In this document: piece after piece, positions 10,030-23,245 of the stretch
Layout: each line of letters starts with the position of its first letter
Numbering within the stretch: position 1 is the first letter of the stretch
Assembly (NCBI GenBank): GCA_019454045.1
Contig: SKCR01017744.1
Coordinates: 62,001-126,000, forward strand
Direction of reading: 5' to 3'
Source: Zanthoxylum bungeanum
Lineage: Eukaryota; Streptophyta; Magnoliopsida; Sapindales; Rutaceae
DNA: 64,000 bases
The notes under the pieces: generated by a model
The model's input: only the letters and a program-made list of their open reading frames with translations
Database searches by the model: none
What the model was told of the DNA's origin: nothing
Program-made: the position numbers and the translations under genes

Positions 10030-10361
10030 TACATCAATAAATCTCCCCAATACATCTTCTAGGTGTGTGGATATAGGGGAACTGAATGAGCGACATTGGT
10101 CACATTAGGTATAGCTGCAGGAACATCATCAGGTGCAGCTACAGCAATAGTGGTGGGGGCAGCTGTCGAAACTACTGGAGGTATAGGTCTAGAACCTTCA
10201 CCAATCTCAAAAAGCGGCGGAAAACCAGATGAAGCTACATCTGGTACATGATCTACATGCAGAGTCTGAGGTCTCTCAATACCAATACTCGACATCCTCA
10301 CAAATCGTCGAGCTCTCCCTCTCCCGCGTTGAGTACCAGTACCATGGCCATGTCCATACAT
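10030..10361 (-). pseudogene. Ty3/gypsy gag N-terminus
   Basis: Minus-strand ORF from the ATG at 10361. It opens with a Gly/Arg-rich segment (residues about 5-20) and then a low-complexity Pro/Ala stretch, as is common at the start of chromovirus Gag. It stops being open beyond 10059 because E1 is inserted in it; the reading continues in 859-1. The ATG is about 70 nt downstream of the primer-binding site. Confidence 0.75.
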
Positions 10362-10431
10362 TTTCCTACAAACAGAAAACTATCACATTAATACCTTCTC
10401 CAATGCAATGTGTCTTCAGAACCTAAAACCA

Positions 10432-10446
10432 TATGCTCTGATACCA
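10432..10446 (-). other. Gypsy primer-binding site (tRNA-iMet type)
   Basis: On minus this reads TGGTATCAGAGCATA, the usual initiator methionine tRNA primer site, about 5 nt from the LTR edge. Confidence 0.85.
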
Positions 10447-10450
10447 AATC

Positions 10451-12417
10451 TATCACGATTCCTCCCTAGAGCGGGCCCAACCCTATAAAGAGGTTCGCTG
10501 ACTTCTTTAGCTCGAACATTCTATATGTCAACCAACCATTTAAATACACATAACTATTACATCATAAATTACATATCCATGAATTGTACACAGTTCTTAA
10601 GGTTTACAACACAAGTCTTAAAAAAATACAAATGATGACTCAAATGTCTGGACCAACCCGAAAATACAACTGTGGCACGTGGATAAAATCTGGTACTGCT
10701 ACTGCTATGCTTGTGGACTACCTGGAATGTTTGGGAAAATTGGAGTGAGCTTAAAAAACTCAGCAAGTAAAGCACTCATATTATCAACATGACATCACCA
10801 ACAAAATAGAGATATATATATATATATATATAATATAATATAATATAATATATGAAAATATTATATACTATAATATCATCTCAACAATCATCCCACAACA
10901 ATACAAACATCCATCAAATATGGTTGCTAATCCGGGTCCAGTATAATAGTGGATTGAAACCAATGGGAGAGTACATCATCACAACTCCCAAGGTTTCCCA
11001 CCATATCAAAGCCAATGGGAGAGTACCTCATCACAACGCCCAAGGTTTTTCATCATATCATCTCGTGTAATGTATCATTATATCTCATCTCATCTCCGAC
11101 CAATATCATACAAAACTCGGCAGCATAACACAACAACACACATCATCCAATACAATCACATCTCGCATCCAATCCATTAATCTTATCTCAATAATCATGA
11201 ATTCATTTTCCTCATGCTTTCAACTAACCAATGTTTATATCTCCACAAAATATATATAAATATATATATATATATATAATTATAATTATACCAACATATT
11301 TATATAGACTTTCACGACAACCATCAATCATCAAACAATTATGTTAAAGGGATCAACATGCATTGTACTTACCTCTATCCACGCAAAAAACCTTAATATG
11401 TCTATATACTCGCTAAGAATCTGAAAATATAAATTTTGCGATCAGGTCCCTCAATTTTTCCAAAATTATGATTTTTACCCCTAAACTTTCTAAATTTCCA
11501 TTTTAGCCCCTAAACTTTTCTAATATGTCCAAATAATCCTAAAACTCTTAATTATTACTATTTAACCCCTGAAAACCAGAATTTACAGAATTACCCCATT
11601 GATCATGCAAATATACAATTAAGTCTAAAACTTTCAATTTTTATCATATACACCCCAAAAATGGTAATAATCATGTACCGAGCTCCAACGATCTCCAAAT
11701 CTCTCAACGAAATCTCAAGGATCACGACGATGGTGATGGTAGGGGCTAAAACACGGCGGTTATCGACGAGCGGTTAAACACCGATAATAACCATATTTTG
11801 CTTGTTTCTCAACAACCGAATGTCCGATTTGGGCAAACGAGGTGTCCAACTCGCATATCTCGACGAGGGGAAAATTCTGGTTCGGGAGGTGACATACACG
11901 CGAGCAAGTCACCGGTGCGTGGTCGGCGCGTGGAGGCGTGTCCGGTGGTTTCTCGGTGACGGTCCATCGGCAATGGATTCGTCTCGTCGAGGGGATGCTC
12001 CAGATGTGGTCACTTGCCGGAAACAGAGATCGGACGACATCGAAAAGTCCCTTTCTCTCACTATCCACAAACTTTCTCTCTCTAGGATTGCTCCCTAAAT
12101 TGCTCTCGGTTTATCTCTCTAAAGCACTCCAAATTTGCTCACAATACTCTCTGGAAAAATATTCAAGGCAGCCTACACTCTCCACTCTTATGGAATTTAA
12201 AGGAAAAACAAAGGTGTGATGAGTGGGATGTTAGTGTGATGTGTTTGTTTGCTAATGATAATTAGAAGATATGCAAGGTGGTGATTAGTGTTTGTTTGCT
12301 AATGATAATTAGAAGACATGCAAGGTGGTGATTAGATGGGGTGTGGAAATTTAAAACAAAGAGATAAATGGTTATGTAATTTACTTTCATAATTGAGATA
12401 AAGAAAGAGACGTTACA
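10451..12417 (-). repeat. Gypsy 5' LTR
   Basis: About 1967 bp. On minus it starts TGTAACGTCTC at 12417 and ends beside the primer-binding site near 10451 (expected terminal CA mutated to TA). It contains two roughly 50-bp tandem copies at about 10955-11055 (CCAATGGGAGAGTAC core) and two roughly 60-bp copies at about 12235-12335 (TTTGCTAATGATAATTAGAA core). AT-microsatellites lie at 10810-10850 and 11250-11290. The ORFs at 11760-12219 are chance openings in its GC-richer part. The matching 3' LTR lies outside the window. Confidence 0.8.
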
Positions 12418-13222
12418 GAACTACCGAAAGTATGTTTGTTAATTTGCTCAAGATTCAACTCTACCGAAAGTTGCATGTTTACTTCTTCATGACAGCAACT
12501 GATTCATGCAAGGCAGCTGAAGCTTCCTATGGCAGCTGGATTCATTGCAATTTGTTCATTTCCTTATCGACTGCCTGTTTTACTTCCTTCAGGACAGCCT
12601 CCTTGAGCTTCTTATTTATTGTCTGTTTTATCACTACCCAAATTCCACGTGTCGTTTTCGCTTACTGCTTGCTTCTTTCTCTCAGTTGCCTCTTGCTTCA
12701 TCTTTTTCCTCTTGTTAGCAGCATGCTTCATCACTACCTAAACTGCAAGTCGTTTGTCGCCTGTTTCTTTCTCTCAGCTGCCTCCATCTTCAGCTTCTCT
12801 CTCTGATGTTTCACTATTTCTTCATAAAATTGCTCACATCGGAACTGCAATTACTCTCAAGAGCTGTGAAGATTCGGAAAATAACTACAATGAATCGAAA
12901 ATGAATTATACCCAGTAGGTAAATTCATTCTCTCTATCCTTTTAAATCTTTTTTTCTTAAAGAATTTAGTGTTGTTTGTTGGTGAGAAAATCTAAAACTT
13001 TAATATTAGGGTTTCTAAAACGAAGTCCTTTCCTCTCAAATAAATTGTTGAAAATGAACAGAAGTTATCAATTGATGCATGTTTATAGTTCTCATTAATT
13101 GCTTACCACAAAATGGTGTCTCAGCCTTGGATGTAAATGGTACACTTCTAACTGAACTACAAACTCTGATTCAGACCGATTTTTAGGTATCTTTATTGGC
13201 TATTGCTCATCAATTGTAGTAT
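12418..13222. other. Spacer without recognisable gene
   Basis: A 124-codon plus ORF at 12432-12806 is Ser/Leu/Phe-rich, matches nothing I recognise and lies over repeated CTTTCTCTCAGTTGCCTC-like text. I see no credible gene. Confidence 0.5.
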
Positions 13223-15064
13223 TGACCGGCGTAAACACACATGTATAACGCAAGCGCACATATCGTTCAAGTAGTATAAAAATATCGATCCCACGAGGAC
13301 TTAATTCCTACTGTTGTTATTAATTATTGATACTATTTATTTACAGATATCTAATTGAGGAAGAAGAGAATGATTGCTTGATTGATTTGGTTGATTGTAG
13401 ATTTTCTAAATAAATAAAAAGACAAAAGAAAATACTAAGGAAAATAACAAAAGACACAAAAATCTAGGGTTGTGAATCTTTCTAATATCTTTTAAAAGAT
13501 GAAGTGATTATTTTATGTTTGTGTAATAAATCGGTTTACTAACCTGGAACACTAAATTATGCGAAAACCTTTGTTGATGGTCAGACGCAAATACCCAGTT
13601 TAACCCAATTGAACCATATGTCTATGTCAACAAAATTATCTGGATTCATTAAGTTTAAGTTTATGGCTACTATATAGGTACCGCCCGACAGGTATATGTC
13701 TATCCTGTAAGGAAATCTATTAAAGGGTTATCTATCCTCAAGGAAGATCGTGGGCTATTAAGTCTAAGGCTGAAACCTAAAATCTCTATGTCTAGTTCAT
13801 TTTAGATTTACCAGATCAATCTTATTGGTGATCAGACAACAAGAAGTATTAAGCTTAAGACTAAATAAGTAAACCTTTAAATTACCCAAACTATAAAATA
13901 ACCCCTTATAAACCGGTGATATTAGAATTCATCACAACCCAAGATAACTAACACATAACTAGGGCTAGTAAAAACTTAAAAGTAAAAGACATAAAGTAAA
14001 AATGCTGAAAAGTAAAAGACATAAAGCAAAAGCTAAAAAGTAAAATAAAATAAAATGCTAAGGTAAAATGATCAACTTTTACTATTTACTATTTAGATAT
14101 CTCCCTTAATATAATATATTAACTTGTGATTATTTTACCAACCAACCATATAGGCGGTAACCTGATTAAGTCAAATTAAGTCATACCAGCCATAAAGGCG
14201 GAACCAAAATAAACTTGCCATATAGGCGGTAAGAAAATTTAATTACCAACCGACCAATCTGGCGGTATCCTTGATTAGTCAGGTTTAAACCAGATTAAAA
14301 TGATTTACCAACCGACCAATATGGCGGTATCCTTTTTAAGTCAATATTTTAAATAGTGAATATATTATTTTTAAGGGAGATTAATCTAAATAGTAACAGT
14401 AAAAGAATTACATTTCACCATAGCTGGGGAAGTTACTTCCTCATGGTGAATAGTAAAAATTGTAGAAAGTAAGAAAGTAAATTACTATTATTACAGAACG
14501 TAATTAAAATTATTTACAAAACTAAAAACTAAAAGAAACTAGATAGAAAACTCTATATTTACATCAGAGAATTCATAGAGAATAGTACATTTGAAACTGA
14601 AACATCGAGCTGAATTTATAGGCCTCGGTAGGCTCTGGGCGTCGCGACGCCAAGGCCTTTGGCGTTGCTACGCCAGCTTCTTTTGGTCGTGGCTTGCTGA
14701 AGTGATGACACGTGGCGATTCTGGATAAGGTGATAAGGTGACACGTGGCAAGGTGGTTGGAGCTCAATTACTGTGACATGTGGCGGCTCGTGATTGGCTG
14801 ATTCAGGTTCTTATCCGACACGTGTCAGATAAGGATAAGTCAGTCAATAATTGCTGCTGACGTGGCGCTGACATGGCGCTGACGTGGCGACACATGGCAA
14901 TTTGACTGTCGGCACCATAGAATTACGACACGTGGCACGCTGTGATTGGTTGATGATGACGTAGCAGACACGTGGCACTTTGACTTGGTCAATAGGTTAT
15001 GTGGATGATGATGTGGCAATGACGTGGAGTGACATGTGGCGACACATGACGATGGTGACTGTCG
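13223..15064 (-). mobile_element. Truncated LTR of the E2 family
   Basis: Minus-oriented LTR closely matching the E2 5' LTR (25707-27907). Its plus-strand left end is TGACCGGCGTAAAC. It has the TATA-like box on minus at 14613-14620, the hairpin-forming GC-rich block near 14640-14675, the CCAACCGACCAAT module, and five perfect CACGTG sites (14709, 14742, 14819, 14929, 14969). The U3 end is lost: homology stops at about 15064, where it joins copia sequence through the inverted repeat at 15060-15108. Confidence 0.85.
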
Positions 15065-15108
15065 TAGGAACAACTTTTAAAATTCCTTCAAAAGTTGTTC
15101 CTACGACA
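15060..15108. repeat. 19-bp perfect inverted repeat at an LTR/copia junction
   Basis: TGTCGTAGGAACAACTTTT (15060-15078) and its exact complement AAAAGTTGTTCCTACGACA (15090-15108) flank 11 nt. The right arm is genuine copia coding sequence (PSKVVPTTPYEIW reading). The left arm is therefore an inverted copy of it, made at the break. Confidence 0.9.
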
Positions 15109-17056
15109 CCGTATGAGATATGGACCGATAGGAGACCTAATCTTAGTTATATTAAGGTTTGGGGTTGTCCTACCTATGTCAGGGTGACTCAGCAAGATAA
15201 GCTTTCGCCTCGAAGGCAAAATTTTTGGTTTGTTGGAAATCCTTCGGAAATAAGGGGATATCTGTTCTATGATACCGAGCATCAAAATGTGTTCATAGCT
15301 CGCTTCGTAAGATTTCTAGAAGTAGAATTCTTGTCAGAAGGTGGTAATCATAGACAGTTTGAACTTGATGAAGTCCAACCTGAAAACAACGAACCAACGG
15401 AGGAACCTGAAGTTCAAGTAGATGAAGGTTCACAAAGGGTATCAAGACCTCATGAACGCTTGTATTCGATACAAGAAAAGAGTTTTGATGTTCTCTTAGT
15501 TGAAGAGACTGATCCTTTTACCTATAGACAATCGATGTTGGACATCGACTCTGTGAAATGGCAAAGTGCCATGAAATCCGAGTTGGACTCAATGCATGAG
15601 AATCAAGTTTGGGACATGGTTTCACTTCCCGAATGAATTGTTCCAATCAGTTGTAAATGGGTTTACAAGAGGAAGCGCGGGCCTGACGGTAAGGTTGAAA
15701 TTTACAAGGCCCGACTGGTAGCAAAAGGTTACACGCAGCGACCTGGCGTCGACTACTATGAAACTTTTTCACTAGTAGCAATGCTTAAGTCTATTCGGAT
15801 TTTGCTTTCTATAGTTGCGTATCATGACCACGAGATTTGGTAAATGGATGTCAAAACAGCTTTTCTAAATGGATTTCTTGATGAAGAAATCTATATGGAA
15901 CAACCGGAAGATTTTGCATCCAGTGAAAACTCTAGTATGGTGTGTAAGCTTACGAAGTTGGAATCTTCGATTCGACGAGATTATTAGATCGTCTGGTTTT
16001 CTCAAGAATTCGGAAGAATCCTGTGTGTATCAGAAGGCCAGTGGAATCATGATCGTATTTTTAGTCCTCTATGTTGATGACATCCTAATCATTGGGAATG
16101 ATATAGGAATGTTACAAAGCGTCAAAGCATATCTCTGTAAGAATTTCTTCATGAAGGACCTGGGAGAAGCTTCCTATGTTTTAGGGATAAAACTCTATAG
16201 AGATAGACAAAAGAAGCTGATTGGGTTATCCCAATCAACGTACATAGATAAGATCTCGGAACAGTATAATTTTGGTAACTGTAAGATGGCAAACATACCG
16301 TTCAGACATGAGATTCATCTTTCTAAGAAGATGAGTCCACAAATAGAAGATGAGAAGGTTAGAATGTCTAACCAACCTTATGTTTCTTGTTTGGGTAGCA
16401 TAATGTATGCCTTGTTATGTATTAGGTCTGATATCAGTTTCGTTGTTAGTGTAACTAGCGGATATCAGTCCAATCCAGGAAATGACCATTAGATGGCCAT
16501 TAAACATATCCTGAAGTATCTTAAAGGTATTAATGATAAGTTGATAATTTATGGAGGAAGTGAACTACAAGTTAACGGGTATACGGATTCCGACTTTCAA
16601 TCAGATCCCGATGATAGAAAGTCTACATCTGGATTTGTCTTTACCCTTAACGGAGGTGCAGTTTGCTGGAAAAGTTCCAAACATGGGTCAAGAGCAGATT
16701 CCACCACAGAGGCGGAATACATTGCAGCTTCTGAAGCTGCAAATGAAGCTGTTTGGATTAGGAACTTTATCACAGAATTAGGAGTTATCCCAAGTATCGA
16801 GAATGTGATTCCGTTATACTGTGATAATATTGGAGCCATTGCGCAAGCAAAGGAACCGAGGGCGCATCAAAAGTCGAAGCATGTGGAATAAAAGTACCAC
16901 ATCATTCGAGAGATTATGTCGCGAGGGGATATTATCGTGTGCAAGGTACCGAATGAAGATAATGTAGCAGACCCGCTGACGAAGGGCATACCTCCGAAGT
17001 TGTTTGATAAACACGTGGAGTCGATGGGTATTAGATACAATCGATATTGGCACTAG
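15090..17056 (+). pseudogene. Ty1/copia pol fragment: integrase C-terminus, reverse transcriptase, RNase H
   Basis: Plus-strand copia pol starting within the integrase (TPYEIWTDRRPNLSY, then IKVWGCPTYVRV). It continues through the start of reverse transcriptase (WQSAMKSELDSM, VKTAFLNGFLDEEIYMEQPE), the catalytic YVDDILIIGND (about 16068-16100) and DLGEASYVLGIKLYRD, to RNase H (GYTDSDFQSDPDDRKS, STTEAEYIAASEAANEAVW) and the terminal ADPLTKGIPPK region near 17000. Gag, protease and the integrase catalytic core are missing. There are stop codons at 15634-15636 and near 15841, frameshifts, and a deletion of the KQAS motif near 15950. It cannot encode a working enzyme. It is followed by its LTR at 17072. 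Confidence 0.92.
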
Positions 17057-17071
17057 AGCAAGTGAGAGTTT

Positions 17072-19464
17072 TTGTTGGGGTTGGTGCTCAGAGCGCCAAT
17101 TCCCGTTTGTATTTCCTTGAAAAAATTTATATAAAACATTTTATTATGAATAATACAAGCAGTTTCTGTAATATAATATATCTTTTAATATGGTAAATAC
17201 GTAATAGACCATAGGATGACTAGTTATGATACTGTTGCAAAAGCGTCACAATTGACATTGAGTTGTATTATGACGTTGTCATTCTCAAACAGTTCCTGGT
17301 CAAGGTTTACACTACTTGGTTAGTAAAGTAAAATCGTTGAAACTGGTACATGTCGTATACTGGAATATATGATTCCAATGGTTTCTCAATGAACCATGAG
17401 TCTTGGGGGCTCGTATAGACGTGTAGGTGTTTATAGCGGATAGACACTGAACGACTCACTAAAGATTCTTAATGGATGGTATACCAACGTCAATAAGAAT
17501 CTTCTCGCGTTGAGTAGTATTTGTGATTCTTCGACTTGAGATACCACTGTGGGCACATGAGACATCCTCCACACTTAGATGGCAGTCACGTCACTTATCT
17601 ATTTAGATCAGACCTCTGCCTGTTTGTTGGGTGTGGATAGATCCTCAGGGTGTCCTGTGTGTGTCGAGATAGGATCCGTCAGTTCTGTGTACAGAGCATA
17701 GGTAGTCCATTTATGATTAGCAATCAGATAAAAACCATAGGCCTGTGGTACATTTTAGAAGTCATTTCTAAATGTTCTTTTTGAGATTGCTAATAGAGAC
17801 GTCGACGGGATAGTCCCTATAGAGATTTGACGTTTACATCTATATCTCTGGGATATATTCGGATACCTGTGACAGAGGAATTATACATATGTCATGACCT
17901 CGACCTGTATGATTTAGCGAGATTATCCGTGGTCATCATAATTTACGGGTGGGTAAATTATGGACACGAAATTTGATTTCGTGACGGATATGCCTGAATC
18001 TAGAGTCTCACTAATGAAATATACTCGTAGAGCACTAGGGCAACATTTATAAATAATACCGATTATTTATAAGTCGTTTAAAGGTTAAACGTAAAAGTAC
18101 ATGTTAAGGGACCCGATTGTCATTTCCTAATTTTTGTGTATTTGCATTTAATATTAGATTTTATCAAATACACATTAATTAATTGTCAAATTGAGATATT
18201 TGACTAATATCATAAATATATATGTATTTGATATTTAATGTAAATAAAATACATATATTTAATATATTTGTAATTAAATAATTATTTAATTATTTAACTG
18301 TTAAATAATTAAATTAATTAAACATATAAATATCCTAAGTTGTGATAATTATTGAGATGACTTAAAGATGCTTTACTTGACTTGTTGAATAAGCTTTAAA
18401 TGGTTTAATGATAAAGTTAACAAACTGTAAAGGCATTTAAGTGAAACAAAAAAAAAATATCTAGATATTATTTATACACCAATTTTCGGCCAAGGAAAAA
18501 ATGGGAGGTATAAATTATTTTGTTTCATTTTAGGATTTCATAAGTTCAAATACACTAAAACAAAACAAAACAAAAAAGAAGTTGAGAGAGAAGCTTGGAG
18601 ACTTAAAGAAAAAGGCTTGAAAATCTTTTGTTTTTGTAAGTATTTCTTCTAAGCTTTCAACATGGAAATTGTTTCTAACAAGCTTAGCATCATTTTTTGT
18701 TGCTTTGATATTCTTTCTACTCTTATAGTTCTTTTATTTGGTTGAGAATTTGTATGAAAGATTGATGCAGGTAAGTAAGCTTTAAATGGTTTAAAAATGC
18801 TTACTTTTGATTTTTGGAAAATCAAGTTGCAATTCTAGAGTTAGTAAGCCACTCCTTGGTGACCTAGAATTGTTCTAGAGTTATTTCAAAGTAGTGAGGC
18901 TTGTTTGGTGAAGTATTTGATGGATTAAAGTGTTGGATTTTAAAGATTTGGTGAAATTGGACAATTTGATGAAATTGAAAGATTAGGCTCTTAACCCACT
19001 CCAAATTTGGGGATTTTCATATATGTGATGCACTATGGAGTTTATATGATGCATGTAAATTTTTAGGTTGATTGGATTTGATCATGGCATGTTTTGAACA
19101 AAATAGACCAAATTGCAATTAATTGAGAATTATGGGGTAGTCACGGCAATAGGCTAAAAATTGGGGATTTGTGTGAAATATGATTTTGATGTATTGGATG
19201 TGTTAAAAATATTTTAGAAATGATTTAGAATCATCCAAAATTGTATTTGACAATTTTGGACTAAAATGATCAATTTACAAAGTTATGGGGCAATTCGGTA
19301 ATTACCAAGAAATATGATTTCTTGTGTAATTTTTCAGAATTTAATAATTGGATAATTAAATAAATAAGTTTATTTAATTGATCCAAGAAAAATTTTGAAA
19401 TCGGAAAATATTGATTTTCCACTATTCCGCTGCGTTACCGGATTTCCGCCATAAAACCCCTTCA
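17072..19464 (+). repeat. Copia LTR copy A (3' LTR of the fragment upstream)
   Basis: Starts TGTTGGGGTTGG after a short purine-rich stretch that follows RNase H, the normal position of a 3' LTR, and runs about 2393 bp to a CA end. Degraded relatives of this LTR occur at 32513-32943, 51850-53530 and from about 62800 to the window end, all inverted. Confidence 0.75.
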
Positions 19465-21282
19465 GATAGATCCTCGGGGTGTCATGTGTGTGTCAAGATA
19501 GGATCCGTCAATCCTGTGTACAGAGCATAGGTAGTCCATATATGATTAGCAATCAGATAAAAACCATGGGCCTATGGTACACTTTAGAAGTAAGTTCTAA
19601 GTGTTCTTTTAGAGATTGCTAATAGAGACGTCGATGGGATTGTCCCTATAGAGATTTGACGTTTTCATCTATATCTCTGGGATATATCCGGATACTTGTG
19701 ATGGAGGAATTAAACATATGTCATGACCTCGAGTATGATTCAGTGAGTTTATCTGTGGTCGTCATAATTTACGGGTGGGTAAATTATGAACAAGAAATTG
19801 GATTTTGTGACAGATATGTCTGAATGTAGAGAGTCTCACTAGTGAAATATACTCGTAGAGCACTAGGGAAACTATTATGAATAATACTGATTATTTATAA
19901 GTCGTTTAAAGGTTAAACGAAAAATACATGCAAATGGACCTAATGGTCATTTCCTAATTAATGTGTATTTGTATTTAATGCATGATTTTATTAAATACAC
20001 ATTAATTAAATGTCAAATTGTGATATTTGACATATATCATAAATATATATGTATTTGAATATTTAAAGTAAATATAATACATATTTTTAAAATATTTATA
20101 TTTAATTATTTAATTGTTAAATAATTAAAATAATTAAAATATAAATATCTTAAGTTATGATTACTTTAGGTAATGACTTTAGTTGTTTTATTTGACTTGT
20201 CGTAAATCATTAAATGTTATAATGATCAAATACACATTGATAAATGAATTAAATGAAACAAAAATAAAATATCTATATATTTTATTTTGCTCTCAAATTC
20301 GGCCAATGGTATTTTTTAGAGAGTATAAATTGTTTTTTTTTTCATTTTTCATTCATTAGGTTAAGCATCCAAATTATTACAAAGTGAGTTGAGAGCAAAG
20401 TTGAAGAAAAACAAAGAAACCTTCACCAAAACTTATTTTTGTAAGTTTTTTCTTACTTTCTTCAACTTAGAAATTGTTTCTATCATGCTTAGATTCAACA
20501 TGTGTTGCTAGGATGTTGTCTCTACTCTTTTAGTTTGTAATTAGTTGGTTTGAAACTTGTTTGAAAGATGCTTGCATGTTTGATTTATAAAGAAAGCTTG
20601 AAATGGTTTCAAAAGCTCACTTTTGATTATTTGATAATCATGTTGCCATTATAGAGTTGCTTAGCCACTCATTGATGACCTAGAATTTTTCTTGAATTAT
20701 TTCATGGTGGTGAGACTTGTTTGGTGTGGTAAAGATTGAATTAAAGTGTTGGATTTAATTAATTTGGTGTAATTTGTCAATTTGAAGAAATTATAAAATT
20801 AGGGTTCATAACCCTTTCCAAATTTGTGGCTTTTCATATATGTGATGAATTATGGTGTGTGTATGATGCATATTAAATTCTGGGTTGATTGGATTTGATC
20901 TTGACATGTTTTGAACAAAAATGGACCAAATTGTAAAAATTGAAAATTTGTGGGTTGTTCGACAATTTAAGAAATTTTGGGGTTTTTGTTGCAATTTGTT
21001 TCTGATGTGTTGGACAAGTTGGAAATCATTTTAGAACTGATTTGGAATCATCCGAAATTATATTTGACAATTTGATGACTAAAATGAACAAAATACAAAG
21101 TTTATGGGTCAAACGGTAATTTTCAAGAAATATGATTTCTTGAGTTAAATATCAGTTTTTAAGTATTGGGTAATTAAATAAATAAGTTTATTTAATAGAT
21201 CCAAGAAAAACTATTGAAATTATAAAATTTTGATTTTCCGTGTTCCGCTGCGTTACCGGGTATTCCCTATAAAACCCCTACA
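19465..21282 (+). repeat. Copia LTR copy B, lacking its first 560 bp
   Basis: Matches copy A from 17636 onward (for example GTGTACAGAGCATAGGTAGT in both) and ends in the same CCGCTGCGTTACCGG region. It is fused directly to the end of copy A without an internal region. Confidence 0.85.
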
Positions 21283-21705
21283 ATTAAGCCAAATTAAAAT
21301 TTGAATTTTATGCATGGAATAATTTTAGAATACTTTTTATTATTTCATAAATATGTCAAACCCAATCCAATCAATGTCTGCTACTAACAAACTAATTGGT
21401 GATAATTTTGGTAAGTGGATGAATGACATGAATATAACTCTTGTGATAGATAATCTAAAGTTTGTCCTGATAGAGGAATGTCATCCAATACCTTCTAAGA
21501 ATGCCAACAAAATATTAAAGATGACTATGAAAATTGGGTTCGAGCAAATGACAAAGCTCGTTGTTATTTGCTTGCATTAGCCTACAATTTCTTCACTTCA
21601 AAAGAAATTACTTTATAAGCAAGTTGTGTTATAATTTGACTCAGTAGCTTAACAAACTTACAACCTTTGAGTCTATTTTTGTGGAGAAGAAGGTAGAAAC
21701 AAATA
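21283..21705 (+). pseudogene. Copia gag N-terminal fragment
   Basis: The ORF from 21353 starts MSNPIQSMSATNKLIGDNF, then KWMNDMNITLV, the usual beginning of a copia Gag (UBN2-type). The reading decays after 75 codons, and the rest of the element is replaced at about 21706 by an LTR of another copia element in the opposite direction. I could not see a primer-binding site in 21283-21352. Confidence 0.75.
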
Positions 21706-22311
21706 TGTTGTTCTATATGTTTTATTAAATGAAATTAACATGCATAATTCAATTAATTATACACTAACATACTAAAAATCATAACATAAACCATGAAACT
21801 TGGAAAAACCTGGAAAAAAAATTGAAAATGATTGAAAAATTAATCCAAGTCGAGTTGCCTCTATCTTAAGAACTTATTAGCTTCGCCTCGGTGCTCTACG
21901 GATGTCTTGTGACTAACGTTCTCTTAGGATTAATTGGATGCTTCATGTAGAAGGGGCACTCATTTCTCCAAGAACTTGAACTGAAGGAAGAATGGTGGAA
22001 ACTCTCTCAACACTCTACACTCTTTGGAATGAATGATTATTTTAGGATATGTGTGAAAGAATGAATTTAATAAAGTAAACCCAAAGGCCCCATTTGTATA
22101 GGAATGGAAGAATGTATTTGTGGGCACCCTTTGGTTTAATGTGTAATCCCCCTAAGGATTATACCCCTTCTTTATGCCATTTGAATCATAAAGACACATA
22201 CTTTCACTTTAGATGATATGTCTCTTCATCTTTGTGTATTTCCCATAAGACATTTCTTAAGGGACATGTCTTTCCTACACTTTTACTATATATATTAGAG
22301 AATTTCTAACA
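21706..22311 (-). repeat. Probable 3' LTR of the minus-strand copia element
   Basis: On minus it starts TGTTAGAAATTCTC at 22311 and probably ends AGAACAACA at 21706, about 606 bp. It follows the copia 3' non-coding region. The left edge is less certain than the right; no second copy is present to confirm it. Confidence 0.55.
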
Positions 22312-22924
22312 ATCTCATACAATTCATTAATATTAATGCCACTTAAGAGAGTTTATGTGAAATAAAACTGCATCAGAATAGGTGGCTTTCACTTTGAACC
22401 TTCATAGTAAATGACAATCGGATTTACTTGGTAAATTAGTGACCCGTAGTCTTGAGTTGTGCCATCGTTGGTGTAAACCAAGACAATAGCCATCACACAG
22501 CTTTACTTCGACCATTTCTCGTTCTACGGTTGTATTCAATTCGGTCATGAACATCGGTCTTGGATTCATCATGTACTTTAGGGAATCCAGCCTTCAAAAT
22601 TCCCATGGAAACGACTTCACTTCTTACTTGAAATATGCGATCTACTATGAAGGGTAATCTGTCTTTACCCTCATTAGGACTATTCTCATAATGTAGTGAT
22701 CATTAAAATCTTTAGCTTATCCTAACCGTGACAGACAATACTTTGTGTCATTATAGGAATTGGAAAGAGTATATAACTCTACAGTGCTTGTTTTGAATTG
22801 CACAAAGTTTCAATTGTCCATTTTGAACCTAGATCTTGGGATCTCCAGTCAATTAGGTTGGGTTTCCACAGTGGAAATTCTTAATTTATAGGCTTCAAGC
22901 CCATCCCCTCGATGACTTCTCAAC
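22312..22924 (-). other. Copia 3' non-coding region
   Basis: Lies between the end of RNase H (22925) and the LTR. No ORF of note. Sequence near the RNase H end (GAGGGGATGGGCTTGAAGCC on minus) is typical of copia elements of this kind. Confidence 0.5.
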
Positions 22925-23240
22925 TTACTCCCTAGGTAAACCTTTAGCAAGTGGTTCCACTAGGTTTTCCTTCGATTTGACATAATCTCTTGAAATTATG
23001 TTGTTTAAGAATAATTGCCTTATGGTATTATGTCTTCGACGTATATTTCGAGACTTACCATTATACATTGTATTATGGGCTCTCCCAATAGTCAATTGAC
23101 TATCACAATATATGCTTATAGCTGACACTGATTTTGGCCAATTTGGAATATCTTCTAGGAAATTTCGAAGTCATTTCCCTTCTTCTACTGCTTTGTCTAA
23201 TGCTATGAACTCAAATTCCATAATAGACTAGGCAATACAC
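22925..23240 (-). pseudogene. Copia RNase H, C-terminal part
   Basis: Minus ORF with AISIYCDSQLTIGRAHN, MYNGKSRNIRRRHNTIRQL, IISRDYVKSKENLVEPL and AKGLPRE, the end of copia pol. The preceding codons (MEFEFIALDKAVEEGK) follow in the same direction, with a stop before them. The upstream continuation is at 25166-25560, beyond an inserted solo LTR. Confidence 0.9.
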
Positions 23241-23245
23241 ATTTA

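Noticed and set aside
10800..11290. TA-rich runs as a possible origin or matrix attachment site
   Set aside because: Simple microsatellites inside an LTR; nothing beyond composition supports a function.
11760..12219. ORFs of 93-102 codons on both strands
   Set aside because: GC-richer part of the gypsy LTR; opposite frames open together and no protein pattern.
12432..12806. 124-codon plus ORF with hydrophobic stretches
   Set aside because: Low-complexity Ser/Leu/Phe content over imperfect repeats; no start context, domain or homologue recognised.
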